Source: Chara braunii
Lineage: Eukaryota; Streptophyta; Charophyceae; Charales; Characeae
Length of the DNA stretch: 29,716 nucleotides
Direction: 5' to 3'
Assembly: GCA_003427395.1 (NCBI GenBank)
Contig: BFEA01000196.1
Span: 1,385,824 to 1,415,539, forward strand
The notes under the pieces: model-generated
What the model was told of the DNA's origin: nothing
Databases searched by the model: none
The model's input: the letters and a program-made list of their open reading frames with translations, nothing else
Made by a program: the position numbers and the translations under genes
Shown: in pieces, positions 17,871-28,615 of the stretch
Position numbering within the stretch: position 1 is the first letter of the stretch
Layout: every line of letters starts with the position of its first letter

Positions 17871-19706
17871 AGTTAATTGAATTTCTCATAATGTTCCTAT
17901 TCGTATTCTAGGAGCGTCTCTGACGGGTCAAGGAAAACCATATAATTATGATGAATGAATTTCAAAACCACCCTTGGAAAAAATGAGTCAATGGAAGAAC
18001 ACGAATAAATCTACCTTAGGGAGGGTGCTGGTAATTTATAATGTGGTATTGACTTCCATCTGGTATAAATCAATATTGTGGGCTATGAGTAAAGGAAGTA
18101 CCAAGAGCATTAAACAATAGGTTTTTACGGTTCTATGGAGAGGCAATCATGAGCAAGAAAGGGTGATTCCAAGAGTGGCTTGGAATTCTTTAATCCAACC
18201 TAAAACAAGAGGAGGGTTAGGGTTGCTAGACTCTTTACTTCAAGCCCGAGTTTTTTCTTTACAATGGATAAAGAACTTATTCTCAATTGACATACCTTGG
18301 GGGGTGTTGGCCTTGGAACAATTCCGTAGACTTGCACCAGTGGTGCTAGAGGATGTCCATCCTCTATCATGGATAGAGGATGGAGAGTATTCCTAGAGCT
18401 TAGGAACATTCTAGGGAGGAGGGGGTAAGGGAAACTGGTCGGAAAGATCTGTTCCTAGACAATCAATGAACGTCTTTATTAAAAACATTGAGAGATCTTC
18501 TTATACCAAACAGACTCCAAGGTATGAAGAAGTGTTGTGTCAACGGCTGTTTGGAAATCTTTGGATCACTGACACGAATGGATGTATCTTTAATAGCTCA
18601 AATTCACCTTGGCCTCTTTGGGTTAAAAGGGGGGTAGTGAAAATTAATAACATTTGGGATTCAAAAACAATGAATTGGAAGACAACTAACGACCTCAAAC
18701 AAACTCTAAGGTGTGCGCACAATCTCGCTCACAACCTATTGATCTTCTCAATTCCCTTGAAATGGGTGAGACTTTTGAGGGGAAAAAAAACATTTTAGAG
18801 TATCGGATTGGGTAATGACGTTTGAGGAAAACAATAACCAAGTGTGAGCTAGGTGATTCACATTCTACCACAAGGGGCTTTAGTGAGTATATTTAGTATG
18901 GACAAGGGTATGTTCCTTAGTAAATGTCATTTGCACGAAGTGACAATTTTTCCATTTGCCTACATGTATCGTATTAGAGTGTTCCATATATCCTCAATTA
19001 AACAAGGGAAGGTTTTCTACCCAGAGCTCGCTATTCATGATTTATTGCTGAATCCGAAAGAATGGGTGTGGCAAACCAGTAGAAAAGGGAAGTCACGTTC
19101 AACCCAAACCTTAAAAGTAAAAGCAGCATATTGTTTGCTCAGGCCAAAAGTAGATGTGTTAGCGATAATTCAAGAAAGGTGGGTATGGTATTTAATATAG
19201 ATTTAAATGAAATACATATGTCAAGTTTGCTCGCTTACAACGATAAATTATTCATCGTTGTTTACCTACGAATGGCTGACTCATAGATCATTTCACACTT
19301 GAACATACGGATTAGCTTTGCTATGGTGCAAGTCTTGTTTGTCTGTATTTCCGAAAAGAAAAATCAGAGAAACAATTGAACATATTTTTTTGCAATGTCC
19401 AGGTTCAGTACTTATCTGGAGAAGATGAGACTGGGTGTGGAGAAGTCTGCTAGGTTGGATTGACCATGAAACTGGAAAATATTTTTTTTTCGGCCAATGG
19501 GAACCTTTGGAAATCTCACTATCTAATTACCAATCCAGCCTTTTTGACATCGGACGTAAAGCAATTCTATGGACTCTGTGGTATAAGAGGTGAGTCCATG
19601 AAAAGGAAGATGTCAAATTAGAGGGGTTGGAAATTGCAGAACTTGTGATTCAATTTATTCAAACAGAAATTAGAGAACAATGGTCGTATACTGAAGTTAA
19701 ATTATG
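17871..19706 (+). pseudogene. LINE-B copy 1, ORF2 C-terminal half with zf-RVT finger
   Basis: The frame follows copy 2 through ILGASLTGQ-like sequence, DE-TGA-ISKPPLEKM (17950-17980, Trp in copy 2), VLVIYNVVLTSIWYKS, LWRGNHEQERVIPRVAW, QPKTRGGLGLLDSLLQA (about 18190-18245) and QFRRLAPVVLEDVHPLSWIE. Near 19324-19400 it reads WCKSCLSVF then IEHIFLQCPG, the CX2C and HX4C halves of a zf-RVT finger (PF13966). The end is AILWTLWYKR, then EIREQWSYTEVKL and TGA at about 19704. This region would form the thumb and RNA-contact part of ORF2. Numerous stops and shifts. Confidence 0.78.
18357..18383. other. 12-bp perfect palindrome with 3-nt spacer
   Basis: CCATCCTCTATC (18357-18368) and GATAGAGGATGG (18372-18383) are exact reverse complements around ATG. 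The preceding GAGGATGTCCATCCTC adds a second 7-bp palindrome sharing a strand. The copy-2 sequence at the same ORF2 position lacks it, so it arose in this copy. Confidence 0.6.
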
Positions 19707-20200
19707 AAGTTTTTACCAAAAAAAATGACATTACATAAGCAATTCAAAAATTCAAGTCTGACTGGCTGGGGGGATCTGATGTGGGACGTCTCGGGGAAGT
19801 GATATGACCACAGGAGGCAAGAGAGATAGAGCCCGTGAAAAAGGTCTTGCAACTAACCTTTAGGAACTGGTTCTCACTTCAACCAGGGGCAACTCTCAGA
19901 TCCCCAGAGTTCTTTTCTGATCCTTTTGCCTCCCTCAGAACTAGCCTTAGTGAGTTTGCAGTGGTTCGGCGGGGGGGGAGAGTAATAAGAAAAGCATTGA
20001 GAGAATAAAAGGGGAAGCTAAGATTTCTAGTCTTTTTTCGATATATGCACAATCAAGAGTGACGAGGGAGGAACTAGGTTCCACTAGCAGATACCCGGTG
20101 CCATGCACAGGGCAAAGAGGTTCTCTCCCTTTTTCCAGAAATCTTCTTAGTCAATCATCGGGATAATCAATGCTGGCAGGTTTCTCTCGAGACTCTTAAC
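19707..20200 (+). other. LINE-B copy 1, 3' untranslated region and flank
   Basis: Follows the ORF2 stop. Words shared with the copy 2 trailer include GGCTGGGGGGA, AACTGGTTCTCACTTC, CAGGGGCAACTCTCAGAT and TTTTGCCTCCCTCAGAACT (19770-19945). After about 19960 similarity fades, so the end of the element is not fixed. No gene. Confidence 0.6.
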
Positions 20201-20201
20201 C

Positions 20202-20204
<3 letters not shown>

Positions 20205-20266
<62 letters not shown>
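20205..20266. repeat. (TTA)n microsatellite, about 20 units; probable 3' tail of LINE-B copy 2
   Basis: Sixty-two bases of uninterrupted TTA. On the minus strand it is (TAA)n and directly follows the 3' end of LINE-B copy 2, so it is best read as that copy's tail. A tail of copy 1 would read TAA on the plus strand, which is not what is seen. Confidence 0.85.
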
Positions 20267-20277
20267 TAACGGTTGAA

Positions 20278-20380
20278 CTGCTGGCGGTGGTGATGAGAGC
20301 ATCCACCACTAGCAGCCCAGCTACTGGCTCAATTCTATTGGTGGGGAGCTGCACCTGCTGGAAACCGGGTCCAGCGTCCC
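20278..20380 (-). repeat. 101-bp two-hairpin module, copy at the 3' end of LINE-B copy 2
   Basis: Minus-strand reading starts GGGACGCTGGACCCGG and ends in CCGCCAGCAG, followed by a short AT-rich link and (TAA)n. It matches both arms of the inverted-repeat element at 28616-28927, sharing CTCCCCACCAATAGA and two stem-loops: GCTGGA...TCCAGC, and a longer hairpin at 20278-20315 on the plus strand (CTGCTGGCGGTGGTGATG, loop AGAG, CATCCACCACTAGCAG). Its place just before the tail would suit a 3'-terminal structure recognised by the LINE polymerase, but copy 1 does not show it, so it may instead be a separate repeat. Confidence 0.7.
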
Positions 20381-20921
20381 TTAATACATATAAATCTGGT
20401 CCATAACTTTGAATAAAGTAACAAGAGAATGAGATCTGCCTCTTCAGCCAAACCTTAGGCCGTCAGATACTTCTATTAAAACTAGCAGCCCTATCTCCTG
20501 ACTTTACTCACTGGTAAAAAGTAGAACTTACAAAAAACATCAGAAAATGAGATCTTAATTCTCTCCAAGATATCACCATACTGCTAGGCATCTAGAGATC
20601 GAACATGAAGAGAACTCATATTTCTTTTGGGATTTACCTGTATTACATGGCATACCATTGCAAATCAACCAAAGCCAACTCCGAGGGAAGGAAAAGATCA
20701 GGGAAGCATTCCGATAATCTGAGTGAGGCTCCTGGTGGAAGTGAAAACCAGTCACTGAAGCAAAGATGGAAGTCTCTCTTTAGGGGTTCCCCCTATTTTT
20801 CTCTTCCTGGTCATTTCACTTCTCCCAAACTTCCTCCTTCGGTTCCCCCCAGCCATTCTTGATTAAATTTTTGAATACACTTGATGATATCTTTTTTTTG
20901 GTGGAGTAGTTGTATCTTAGA

Positions 20922-22850
20922 TCAAACCGTTGACCAATATGCCTGTATTTCCGTCTGCACAAATTGTACAATCATCTCAACAAATTCCTTTCCTTCTAAT
21001 TTTACTTCTTCTTTTTCATGTGCACACCTTTTGTACCACAATACCCATAAAATGACTTTCTGTCCTAAATAAAAAAATTCATCTGAAATTCTAAAAGTTG
21101 TGTTTCCACTGGTACCCATTGACCCAAGAGAATGGTTTTCCAATCCCATGGCCAGTCAATTCCTGTCAATCCCCTCCATACACAGTCGCATCTTCTCCAA
21201 AGTAGAACCGTATCTGACATTGAATGAACACATGTTCAATTGTCTCCCTGATTTTCTTATGGGAAAAAACAGATAAACATGCTTTGCACCATGAAAATGG
21301 CAGACCACGTTGCTCCAGATTGGTGTGATCAATGAGCCAATCATTAGTTGGTAAGCAACGATGAAGAATTTGTCATTGTAAAGAGGAAAACTTGGCTGAT
21401 ATTTTTTTAAGTTTATTGAATAATTTTATGTTTTTGATGTTTTGTGCGTCAATATTCAGACGTCTGGTCCATCAGTCTCTTATTACAGGCGACACATCCA
21501 CCCGTGGTCTTAACAAACGATATGTTGCCTTCACCGTTAGAGATTGTAGAGTGCGTGGTTTACTCCTTTTCCCCGTTTGCCATACCCATTCATCTGGATC
21601 TATGAGAAGATTCGGAATTGGGCATTGCGGGTGAAACACTCTTCATCCAGAGGTTGCTAGCATAAAAATAATTCTAATCCTACACATTTTCGCGAAAGGA
21701 AAGAACTCAACTTGATTGGTTGATGAAGGATGGAGTAAGTGGTTTGTTGTCATTGTGAACAGTGCCGTTAAGGCTCCTTCTTTTAATAGACTCATAATTT
21801 GTCCTACGTGCCAACAATGTGGTTCATGTGTAATCATTACAAAGTCTCATTCCTGAAATTTTACTCCTTTTCTTAATTCTCTAACCCATGCCAGAGGGAT
21901 GAAACAAATGATGTGGTCCAAATTTTGATCTAATCTGTTCGCGTATGTAATTGTTTTCTTAAGTTGATAAGAAGACTTCTACTTTTTTTTTTCCAGATCC
22001 CAAATGTCTTTGACCCATATTACTCATTTTTTCACCCACTGAGACCAGAGAGGAGTAGAACTATTGTACACACAACCATTAGCGTCAGTTATCCTTCTAT
22101 TTCCAAATAGAGGTTGCCTCATGATTTCTTCAAAGCGTATGGTTGCGGGGTTATTGGAAAGATGTAGCTTTCTTCATGTCCTTAGTAGGGAAACCCATAG
22201 GTTATCTAAGAGTAGATCCCTACAGACTGCGCCTCTTTCCCCTTCTAATCTTGAGTGAGTAGAAGGACGAGGGATGTTCCAAAATATATTCTCTACCCAA
22301 GTAAGGGGATGTACTTCAGGTGGTGCTATCGGTGCCAGTTTCCTAATTTGTTGTAGTGCCAAAGGTTGTCAAAGCTTGTCGATACCTAAAATGAGATCAA
22401 TCATCCATTGTAGTGACAAGGCTTGACATTGTAGGGTAGGGTCTAGGATTCCTAACCCTCCCCTAAATTTTGGTTGAATGAGGATGGACCATGCTACTCT
22501 AGGAATAACTCTCTCTAACTCATGATTCCCTCTCCAGAGGAAGGCCATCACCTGCTTTTGGAGGTGCTTGATTTGTGGTTTACTAATTGCCCAGATTGCT
22601 GATTTGTACCATATTGAAGCAAAAACCACATTATTTATTACAAGTGATCTACCAAAAAACGAGGTGTGTTGATTCTTCCATAGATTCATTTTTTTTATCG
22701 CAGGATTTGAAATCCACTCATCATTGGATATAAATCATATAAGTTTACCAGAGGCAGACAAAGATACTCCCAACACTCTCAGAGGGGCCTCTAGGGGCAA
22801 CCATTGTACCTCGGGGACTTCAGGCAGGCGAACACCATTTGAGTGGATCC
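20922..22850 (-). pseudogene. LINE-B copy 2, ORF2 C-terminal half with zf-RVT finger
   Basis: Minus strand. After a TAA at 22852 the frame continues with VLGVSLSASGKL, DEWISNPAIKKMNLWKN, VINNVVFASIWYKS, LWRGNHELERVIPRVAW, QPKFRGGLGILDPTLQ and PPEVHPLTWVENIFW (22174-22689). Sequence at 21643-21837 is in the same frame. A frameshift lies between 21643 and 21344. Then WCKACLSVF (about 21270-21292) and IEHVFIQC give the CX2C and HX4C parts of zf-RVT. It ends with VILWVLWYKR, EIQAYWSTV and a TGA at 20922-20924. This part follows the polymerase and probably contacts template RNA; a role in 3' end recognition is known only for some LINEs. Confidence 0.8.
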
Positions 22851-22851
22851 A

Positions 22852-23730
22852 TTATCCTTGCGTTTTATTTCCCCAATGAACCACCATGTCTGAGAGTGCC
22901 GATAACTTATCCAGTAGATTTTTTATTTCCTCCATATTTGCCTTTGAGGCCTCCATTATGATCGTTCGGTCATCTGCAAACATTGAGGCTTTTGGTATCG
23001 CCTCTTCCGGTATACCTGAGATAGTTAGACGTTTAGTATTATGATTAGCTCTAAGGTTGACACCCAGGGCCTCCATCACAATTACGAAAAGGAAAGGGGC
23101 CAAAGGGTCTCCTTGTCTAACTGATCTCTGAATATGGATTTCCGGAGAAAGCAACCCATTCACAAGGATGCGTGTAGTAGCATTTGTATGGAAAATATTA
23201 ACCCATCTACGCAAATTCGGACCAAAATTCAACCTTTGCAAACAGGCGTCTAAGAAACACCAATTGACATGATCATATGCTTTTTTGAAGTCTATAAAGA
23301 CCACAATTGCATTCTGCTTAGATTGTCGCGCAACGTTAACCATTTCGTTAATTAATAGGATGTTATCTGTGACTGCCATTTATAAAACTTGTTTGAGAGG
23401 GATGGATTATATCAGCCATCACTGAGATCATACGGTTTGCAAGAGCTTTCGCTAACAATTTGTATACTGCCGTTAGTGAGGTTATTGGTCTATAGTTTCT
23501 GATGTTTGACTTTTCTCCCTTCTTATATATTAACGTGAGTATTCCTTGACTCACTATCTCGTCCATTTCACCAGTCTCCCAAACCTCTTTAAAGTACTGT
23601 ATTAAGTCCGGTGAAAGGATGGGCCACACAGTTTCCCAAAATTCCTTGGGAAGACTGTCCACCCCCGGGGTCTTGTCTTCCTCCATTTGTATTAATGCCG
23701 TCCAAATTTCTCACATTGTTCATCGGTAAT
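22852..23730 (-). pseudogene. LINE-B copy 2, reverse transcriptase domain
   Basis: Minus strand, in two frames. 23686-23363 reads TPGVDSLPKEFWETVWPILS, GILTLIYKKGEK, NIRNYRPITSLTAVYKLLAK and HPSQTSFING. A shift near 23370 then gives TDNILLINEMV, VVFIDFKKAYDHVNW (catalytic Asp), QRSVRQGDPLAPFLF, GIPEEAIP and MFADDRTIIME with the two catalytic Asp residues at 22969-22980, ending at SDMVVHWGNKTQG and TAA. All main polymerase motifs are intact at residue level; only the frameshifts (one here, one near 23700) and stop disable it. The usual length and motif spacing for RVT_1 in plant L1 are respected. It serves as the reference for reading copy 1. Confidence 0.9.
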
Positions 23731-23733
23731 GGA

Positions 23734-25180
23734 CTAAAACAATAGTTCTAAAAAGAGGCGAGTGGTTTGATCATCTTCCAGAGTCCGAGTGAGGTCTTTA
23801 AATGATTTGAACAGGTTTTTGAAAAAGTCATAGGCTACTTTCAGACTTGCAGCTGAAGACACCGGTACTGCGAGATCAAAAGAAGCGTCGTGGTCACATA
23901 GGATATTTATAGAGGAACGTTTCGCTCGTGATCGAGCCATAGCAAAAAAGGATGTGTCCACCTGCCCTTCTGCTGTGAATTTCGACAACTTGCCTCTGAT
24001 TCGCTGTCCTTGTCAACGATGTTGCACAAATGATCGGAGTTGATTCCAGAATTCTTGGATATTGATAGTTTGCGAAGAGTCATTTAGATGGTCCTGAGAT
24101 TCGTAATTTAAGATTTGTTCCTGAATTTGTATTTCTTGTAAATGTCTGTTTTTTGCTTGTAATTTAGAAAATTCATTACATTTTCTTGCAAGAAAACACA
24201 ACCCATTGTTGAACCAAGAGATATCGGAATCCTATCTTTCTAACGTCGAGTGTCAATATTCCCATACATCTGCTAAATACTTTTTAAAGATATCATATGA
24301 TAACAGAGATGTATTTAGTTTGTATATTCCCCTTCCCTGATCTGGTTTCTTTTTGAGAGACAAGAGGACTGAACACATTTTATGATCTGCCCCGGTCCAT
24401 GGGCTTTGTGGGAAAATTGCTGCCCCTATGAGAACTCTCTCTAGATCTTCTGACATGAGGATGGGGTCTATTCTAGATCTGGACTGAAGGCGATTATCTT
24501 GATTTCGTATGCACGTGAATATTCTTTCTCTTGGGAAAATTCTCCACTACGACTCAAACAGACGTTCATTTTCACACATGGTTTGCATACTATTCTCGTC
24601 CTCTTCTATATAAGGAGGACATGGAGAGGGGATCTTCCAATGATCCAACCATCTATCCGGAGCTGCATTGAAGTCCCCTGCCATAACTAAAGGGATCCCT
24701 TCCGGTATCTGGATTCTTATATCTTGAAAAAACCTGATTCTATCTTCAATTTCATTTGGTCCATATACATTGATCACACATATAACACCTGGTCCAATCG
24801 TAAAGATGGCAGATATCCACCGACCGTGCTCTTTATCTGACACCCATTGGACTACTTGAACTCTAGAGTCTAGTGGTATCCAAATGGCTATGCCTGGAGA
24901 CCCGTTTCTTGAGGTCGGTGCACTGAGCTTATCGAACGGCCATATCATGTTGTTTTCCCGGATATGAATGGGGGAGTTGGTGAGATGTGTTTCCTGTATG
25001 CATATGATGTCAGGCCACGATCTATCTCCCACACCTTTCAATTGTTTCAATATAACTTTTCTTTTTATCACGTCTGCCGTAGCAAGGCCATTTACATTCA
25101 GTGATCTGAGATCCAAGTCTGTCGTTTTGATTGCACGCTGGCAGGATGGGTTCTTTCCATAATAAGCTTGTATTGCTTCC
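23734..25180 (-). pseudogene. LINE-B copy 2, ORF2 endonuclease domain and linker
   Basis: Minus strand. No ATG equals the start seen in copy 1, but the frame opens with EAIQAYYGKNPSCQRAIKT and DLDLRSLNVNGLAT. Catalytic motifs are all present: IICIQETHL (Glu), CVINVYGPNE, VMAGDFNAAPDRW (24667-24681 for GDFN core), SRSRIDPILMSEDL and WTGADHKMCSVLL (Asp-His). A TAG after ENERLFES (about 24545) and two further stops interrupt an otherwise single frame down to 23734. The linker includes LARKCNEFSKL and a Phe/Lys-rich helix (KVAYDFFKNLFKSFK). Expected role is nicking of target DNA, with Exo_endo_phos type chemistry. Confidence 0.88.
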
Positions 25181-25225
25181 TTCTTTACCTCATCTTATTA
25201 TAAAAGAACCACCTCCCTCAGTGTT

Positions 25226-28200
25226 TTAGAGACGGATCCAAGTACCGTTGTCCAAATCCACAGCAGTCTGTAGGATGCCTCTTTGCAGCAAAATGCTGAG
25301 GAAGACAAGAATGTCTGAGGCCGACCACACCACATTTGCTTTAATATTAACACTCTGTAAATCAAGCAAAGCTGTGGGGGAAAACTATCTCAACCCTGCC
25401 TCTTTCGGTTCCTCAAAGCGAACAAACGTGTCCCTTTTCGCCATATGAGCCTTGTCACCTGTTTCTGTAAAAGTTGCTTGCGGTCCAGGATCATAGTGCT
25501 TTAACAAGAAATCACGCATATCCCGTTTGAACGTACAATCCCCAGCACTTTGATATTCGACATGTGTTGACCATCCTCTCAGAGTGACACCCCCATATTA
25601 GTCTTGACCTATTGGTGAGAGACCCACCTCCCATTTACCTCCTTTTTTCCTAACTGGTATGATGAGGTTGCCCTTAGGAGGTTGTGGTCTTATCATCTGT
25701 CCTCTTTCCAGCACATTCCTCATTTTTTGCCTTTTGTCTGCCTCTTGTTTTGTCAGTATCGAGGAGGAGTGTGACTCATCATTATGGATTATCCTTGGAC
25801 TCGCATCCATGTGAGCTTGATGTATAGACGTTTGAGCGCCATGAGGTGATTGCGAAGTCACCATATCCTTTTCCTCTTTATTTGTTACAACTTCCCTCAG
25901 GGTGTCTTCTTGTTGCACTCCCCCCTCTTGAGATTGTTCTTTTGCAGACGTCTCTTGGTAGATCATTTCTTGGACTACCTGCGAGGGGGGTAGGCAGGTG
26001 CTTTCGACCTCCATGTCCTTAGTGTTGACTGTGATGTCACTCGTTGCTATTACTTGTGATAATATTATCTGTCCATTAGTATCTCCGTCTATTACTTGCC
26101 CTGAAACTTTCACTTGGCTGTCAGCAAGAGAGGGAGGCTGAAGGGCCGCCTGACCATTATTGTCCACATAGATTATACTACCTTGTGTTTCTTTTTTGTT
26201 ATCTCCCGCGATGACGAGCTGTCCCTCTAAACTTGTTTCTAAAGATCCCTGAGATTGCGGTTGAGAGGACACCGAAGCTGTTGTCATCTCTTTGCTCTTT
26301 TCCTCCTTACTTTCCTCTTGTGAAAGAGTGAGAGGTTGAAACATGTCCATTATTGCCTTGAACATACGACGACTGACTACTGTCCATTTAGCTCCTTGTG
26401 GGAGTCCATCGGTCAATACATGTTTCAAGGAAGGACTGACATTCACTAAGTTGATAAGCTGTACATATGAGGCGTCCCAGAACTCAGTAGTGACTTCCCC
26501 ATATTTTTCTTTTAGTTGTTGGAGAAACCATTCCGCCAGCTGTATCATTTTGTGTTCCACCGTAATGAGTTCTTCCTCTCCTGAAGGGGGATCCTTAGTC
26601 ATAGGGTTATCTTCGACGGGCTGTTCCGAGTCAATGTCCATAGGTGCAGACCCAAAAGCTTCACTAAAGAGATCCTGCTGGGGGTCCCCCTTCTGCTTTT
26701 GAGACTGTGTTGTTTCCAAAGACTTTGATGTCTGCGACGCTCCCCCTTTTGTACCTAACTTGGGCCTCTATTTTTGCTGATGATGAGGCATTCCTCTTAT
26801 TATTATTATTTTCTTCTTTTTGTTTCCACTTCTCCTTGAGAGGGGTAGATCTATTGAGGTGTTTTGTTCACTGTCCAATTCTTGTTCCATTTCCAAATCT
26901 TTGTCTTGCTGATTTTCATCCTTTTGACCCTTCGTGGACTGAGGTGGAAAATTCCTGTTGTTGATGATGAACTCAGCTTCATTTACATATTTTTGTGGAT
27001 CTGGTTCTCGTTTAGATGATGCCTTTTTTCCTTCTTTTTCCTGATCCGATTTAGCTGAAGCAGTCATCTTTAATGAACTTGGTAAAGACTGAGACTTAGA
27101 GGGCGAAGGGGAGGAGGTGGAGGTGTTTTTGTTTACTACCCTGTCTACTGATTCCGGGGGAGTCCAACTGTCTGGGGGCTTTGAATCCCAATTTGGATCC
27201 CCCTCTTTTTCCCACGTCCATCCTTTTGATTTTGCGCCCTTGCCTCCCCCCTCGATGTATACCCATCCCTCGTGTCCCTGATGCACGGTCCTCCACAAAT
27301 TACTTTTGAAAGGATCTCTGATCAACCTCCCTGCCGCCCTCTGTCTCCGTGTTGGATTTTGTTCACATGTCTGATCTGTACTGAGGTGACCGTAGGCTTT
27401 GCATCGGAAGCACCACGGACGCAGTTTGTGTGCTGTGTGAATGTGAAATTCCTTCCCCCCTTCTCTGTAAGGGATGACATCGTCCATGTTGAAAGCCACA
27501 TTTGAGGGGCGATTAATGGCTAACATTAGGTAGTCATTCCTTCTTGTTGCAAAAGCTGGGAGGGGATCGATGAAGTCCACAATATCATGGGTCTCCCCAA
27601 AATCATGAATAAATGCGGCTTGGATTTCTATTGGGATATGACGGAATTCTACCCAATATAAATCTTCCATCATCTGACGCCGCCGCTCATCCGGACCCTG
27701 TTTTTGAGGGGCTCATGGATATATCCGAACTTCTGATCGATCGCACCTCAGCTTTCTCCATCCATCAATTATTCTTTTGTCCCCTTCATGAATACTAAGG
27801 ATGGTAAAGACTGTCAAAGAAACAGGCTGTATAAGGAAGTCTTCCTGAGCAGCTTCTGGACTTCCTTTGAAGAACGTCTTCTACTCACCCATTTGATTTT
27901 CTCATTGACTGATTTGAATACTGCATCATCATGAAATACCCAATTATTTGCATGTCGTTGATAAACTGCGTCTCGCACTGCTAGCATTTGGGGTGGGTAA
28001 GTTTTCACCATCGTCTTCTTTCCCCCACTGTCTACCACCCTGTTTGCTGATGGCCTGATAAATTTAGATAAGAAAAAGACTCTAGTTGAGGACAAATTAG
28101 ACAGGGGGATTTGAAGGGGTGAGGCATGTTTACTTGTTCTTTTTATTTCTAGTGTTTTATTATGAAAAGGACCTTTTGTCTTTTCAACCCATGAAGAAGG

Positions 28201-28605
28201 AGATCCCCTCATACTGGTATTTTGCATTACAGAGGAAAGTAGTTGGGAGCCAGTCCTTTCATCTGATGAGGGTGGGTGCTCATTTCCCAATACCATCCTA
28301 CCCTGGCCTTTGGCCCCCTCATCACTGATTCTTCTCTCCTTGGCCATATATCCATTTTTCCCTTCTTCTCCCACTTCCTCTTCTTCCCCCTCTCCCCTAT
28401 CCCTTTTCCCTTCACCTTCTTTTCCTTTCCTTTCTCCCTTGCTCCACCCCACTGCCTCCTGTAGTGAAGGAAAACACCAATCATACTGGGATAGCATCGA
28501 TCTTTGCAGATTTGTACTCGGAAGAGTTAGGGAGTTGCGTCCTTCAGGGAGATTGAAAATTTGTTGTACCTTCGAGACTCTTGACCTGATTTACTCCAAT
28601 TTCAT
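25226..28605 (-). pseudogene. LINE-B copy 2, long ORF1 with CCHC knuckle and conserved C-terminal region
   Basis: Minus strand. Candidate start ATG 28605-28603 is followed by one TAA and an open frame containing VQQIFNLPEGRNS; another ATG is at 28497. A Gly/Glu/Lys-rich tract (28300-28440) precedes a DUF4283-like part (MVKTYPPQMLAVRDAVYQRH). A frameshift near 27814 and TGA at 27713 follow. Then HIPIEIQAAFIHDFGE and the knuckle CFRCKAYGHLSTDQTC, spaced CX2CX4HX6C as in LINE-A. The frame then runs on through stops at 26768, 25598 (CAA in copy 1) and 25385 (TGG in copy 1) to a final TAA at 25226. The Ser/Gln/Glu-rich 26719-25700 is linker-like. If single, ORF1 is about 1,120 codons, roughly twice a usual plant L1 ORF1; two adjacent ORFs split at 26768 are the alternative. 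Confidence 0.8.
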
Positions 28606-28615
28606 ATCTATATAT

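Larger units (their letters stand above)
14095..20000 (+). mobile_element. LINE-B copy 1: 5'-truncated plant-type L1 retrotransposon
   Basis: The plus strand aligns with the minus-strand copy at 20278-28615 from the end of ORF1 (about 14095) through ORF2 and into the 3' untranslated region (similarity still visible near 19860-19960). The first ~2.8 kb of ORF1 is absent, as expected of target-primed integration with incomplete reverse transcription. Two DNA transposons (16747-17110 and 17274-17759) interrupt the polymerase domain. Stops are frequent, mostly where copy 2 has Trp or Gln. No target-site duplication could be identified. Confidence 0.85.
20205..28615 (-). mobile_element. LINE-B copy 2: near full-length plant-type L1 retrotransposon, minus strand
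   Basis: About 8.4 kb on the minus strand: ORF1 from about 28605, ORF2 from about 25180, 3' untranslated region below 20922 and a (TAA)n tail. Domain order is ORF1 with CCHC knuckle, endonuclease, reverse transcriptase, zf-RVT finger and ALW block. Stops and frameshifts are fewer than in copy 1, and its tail abuts the end of copy 1, so it probably inserted later. The 5' limit is uncertain because the inverted-repeat element (28616-28927) begins about 10 bp upstream of the candidate ORF1 start. No target-site duplication was found. Confidence 0.85.

Noticed and set aside
20278-20380. Helitron 3' end
   Set aside because: A hairpin is present but no CTRR terminus follows it, and no 5' TC end was found.
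28227-28484. Separate Lys/Gly/Glu-rich minus-strand gene
   Set aside because: Alternate frame of the purine-rich N-terminal part of LINE-B ORF1.
4412-28615. Target-site duplications for the three LINEs
   Set aside because: I compared flanks at the apparent ends but found no convincing match; boundaries are too uncertain.
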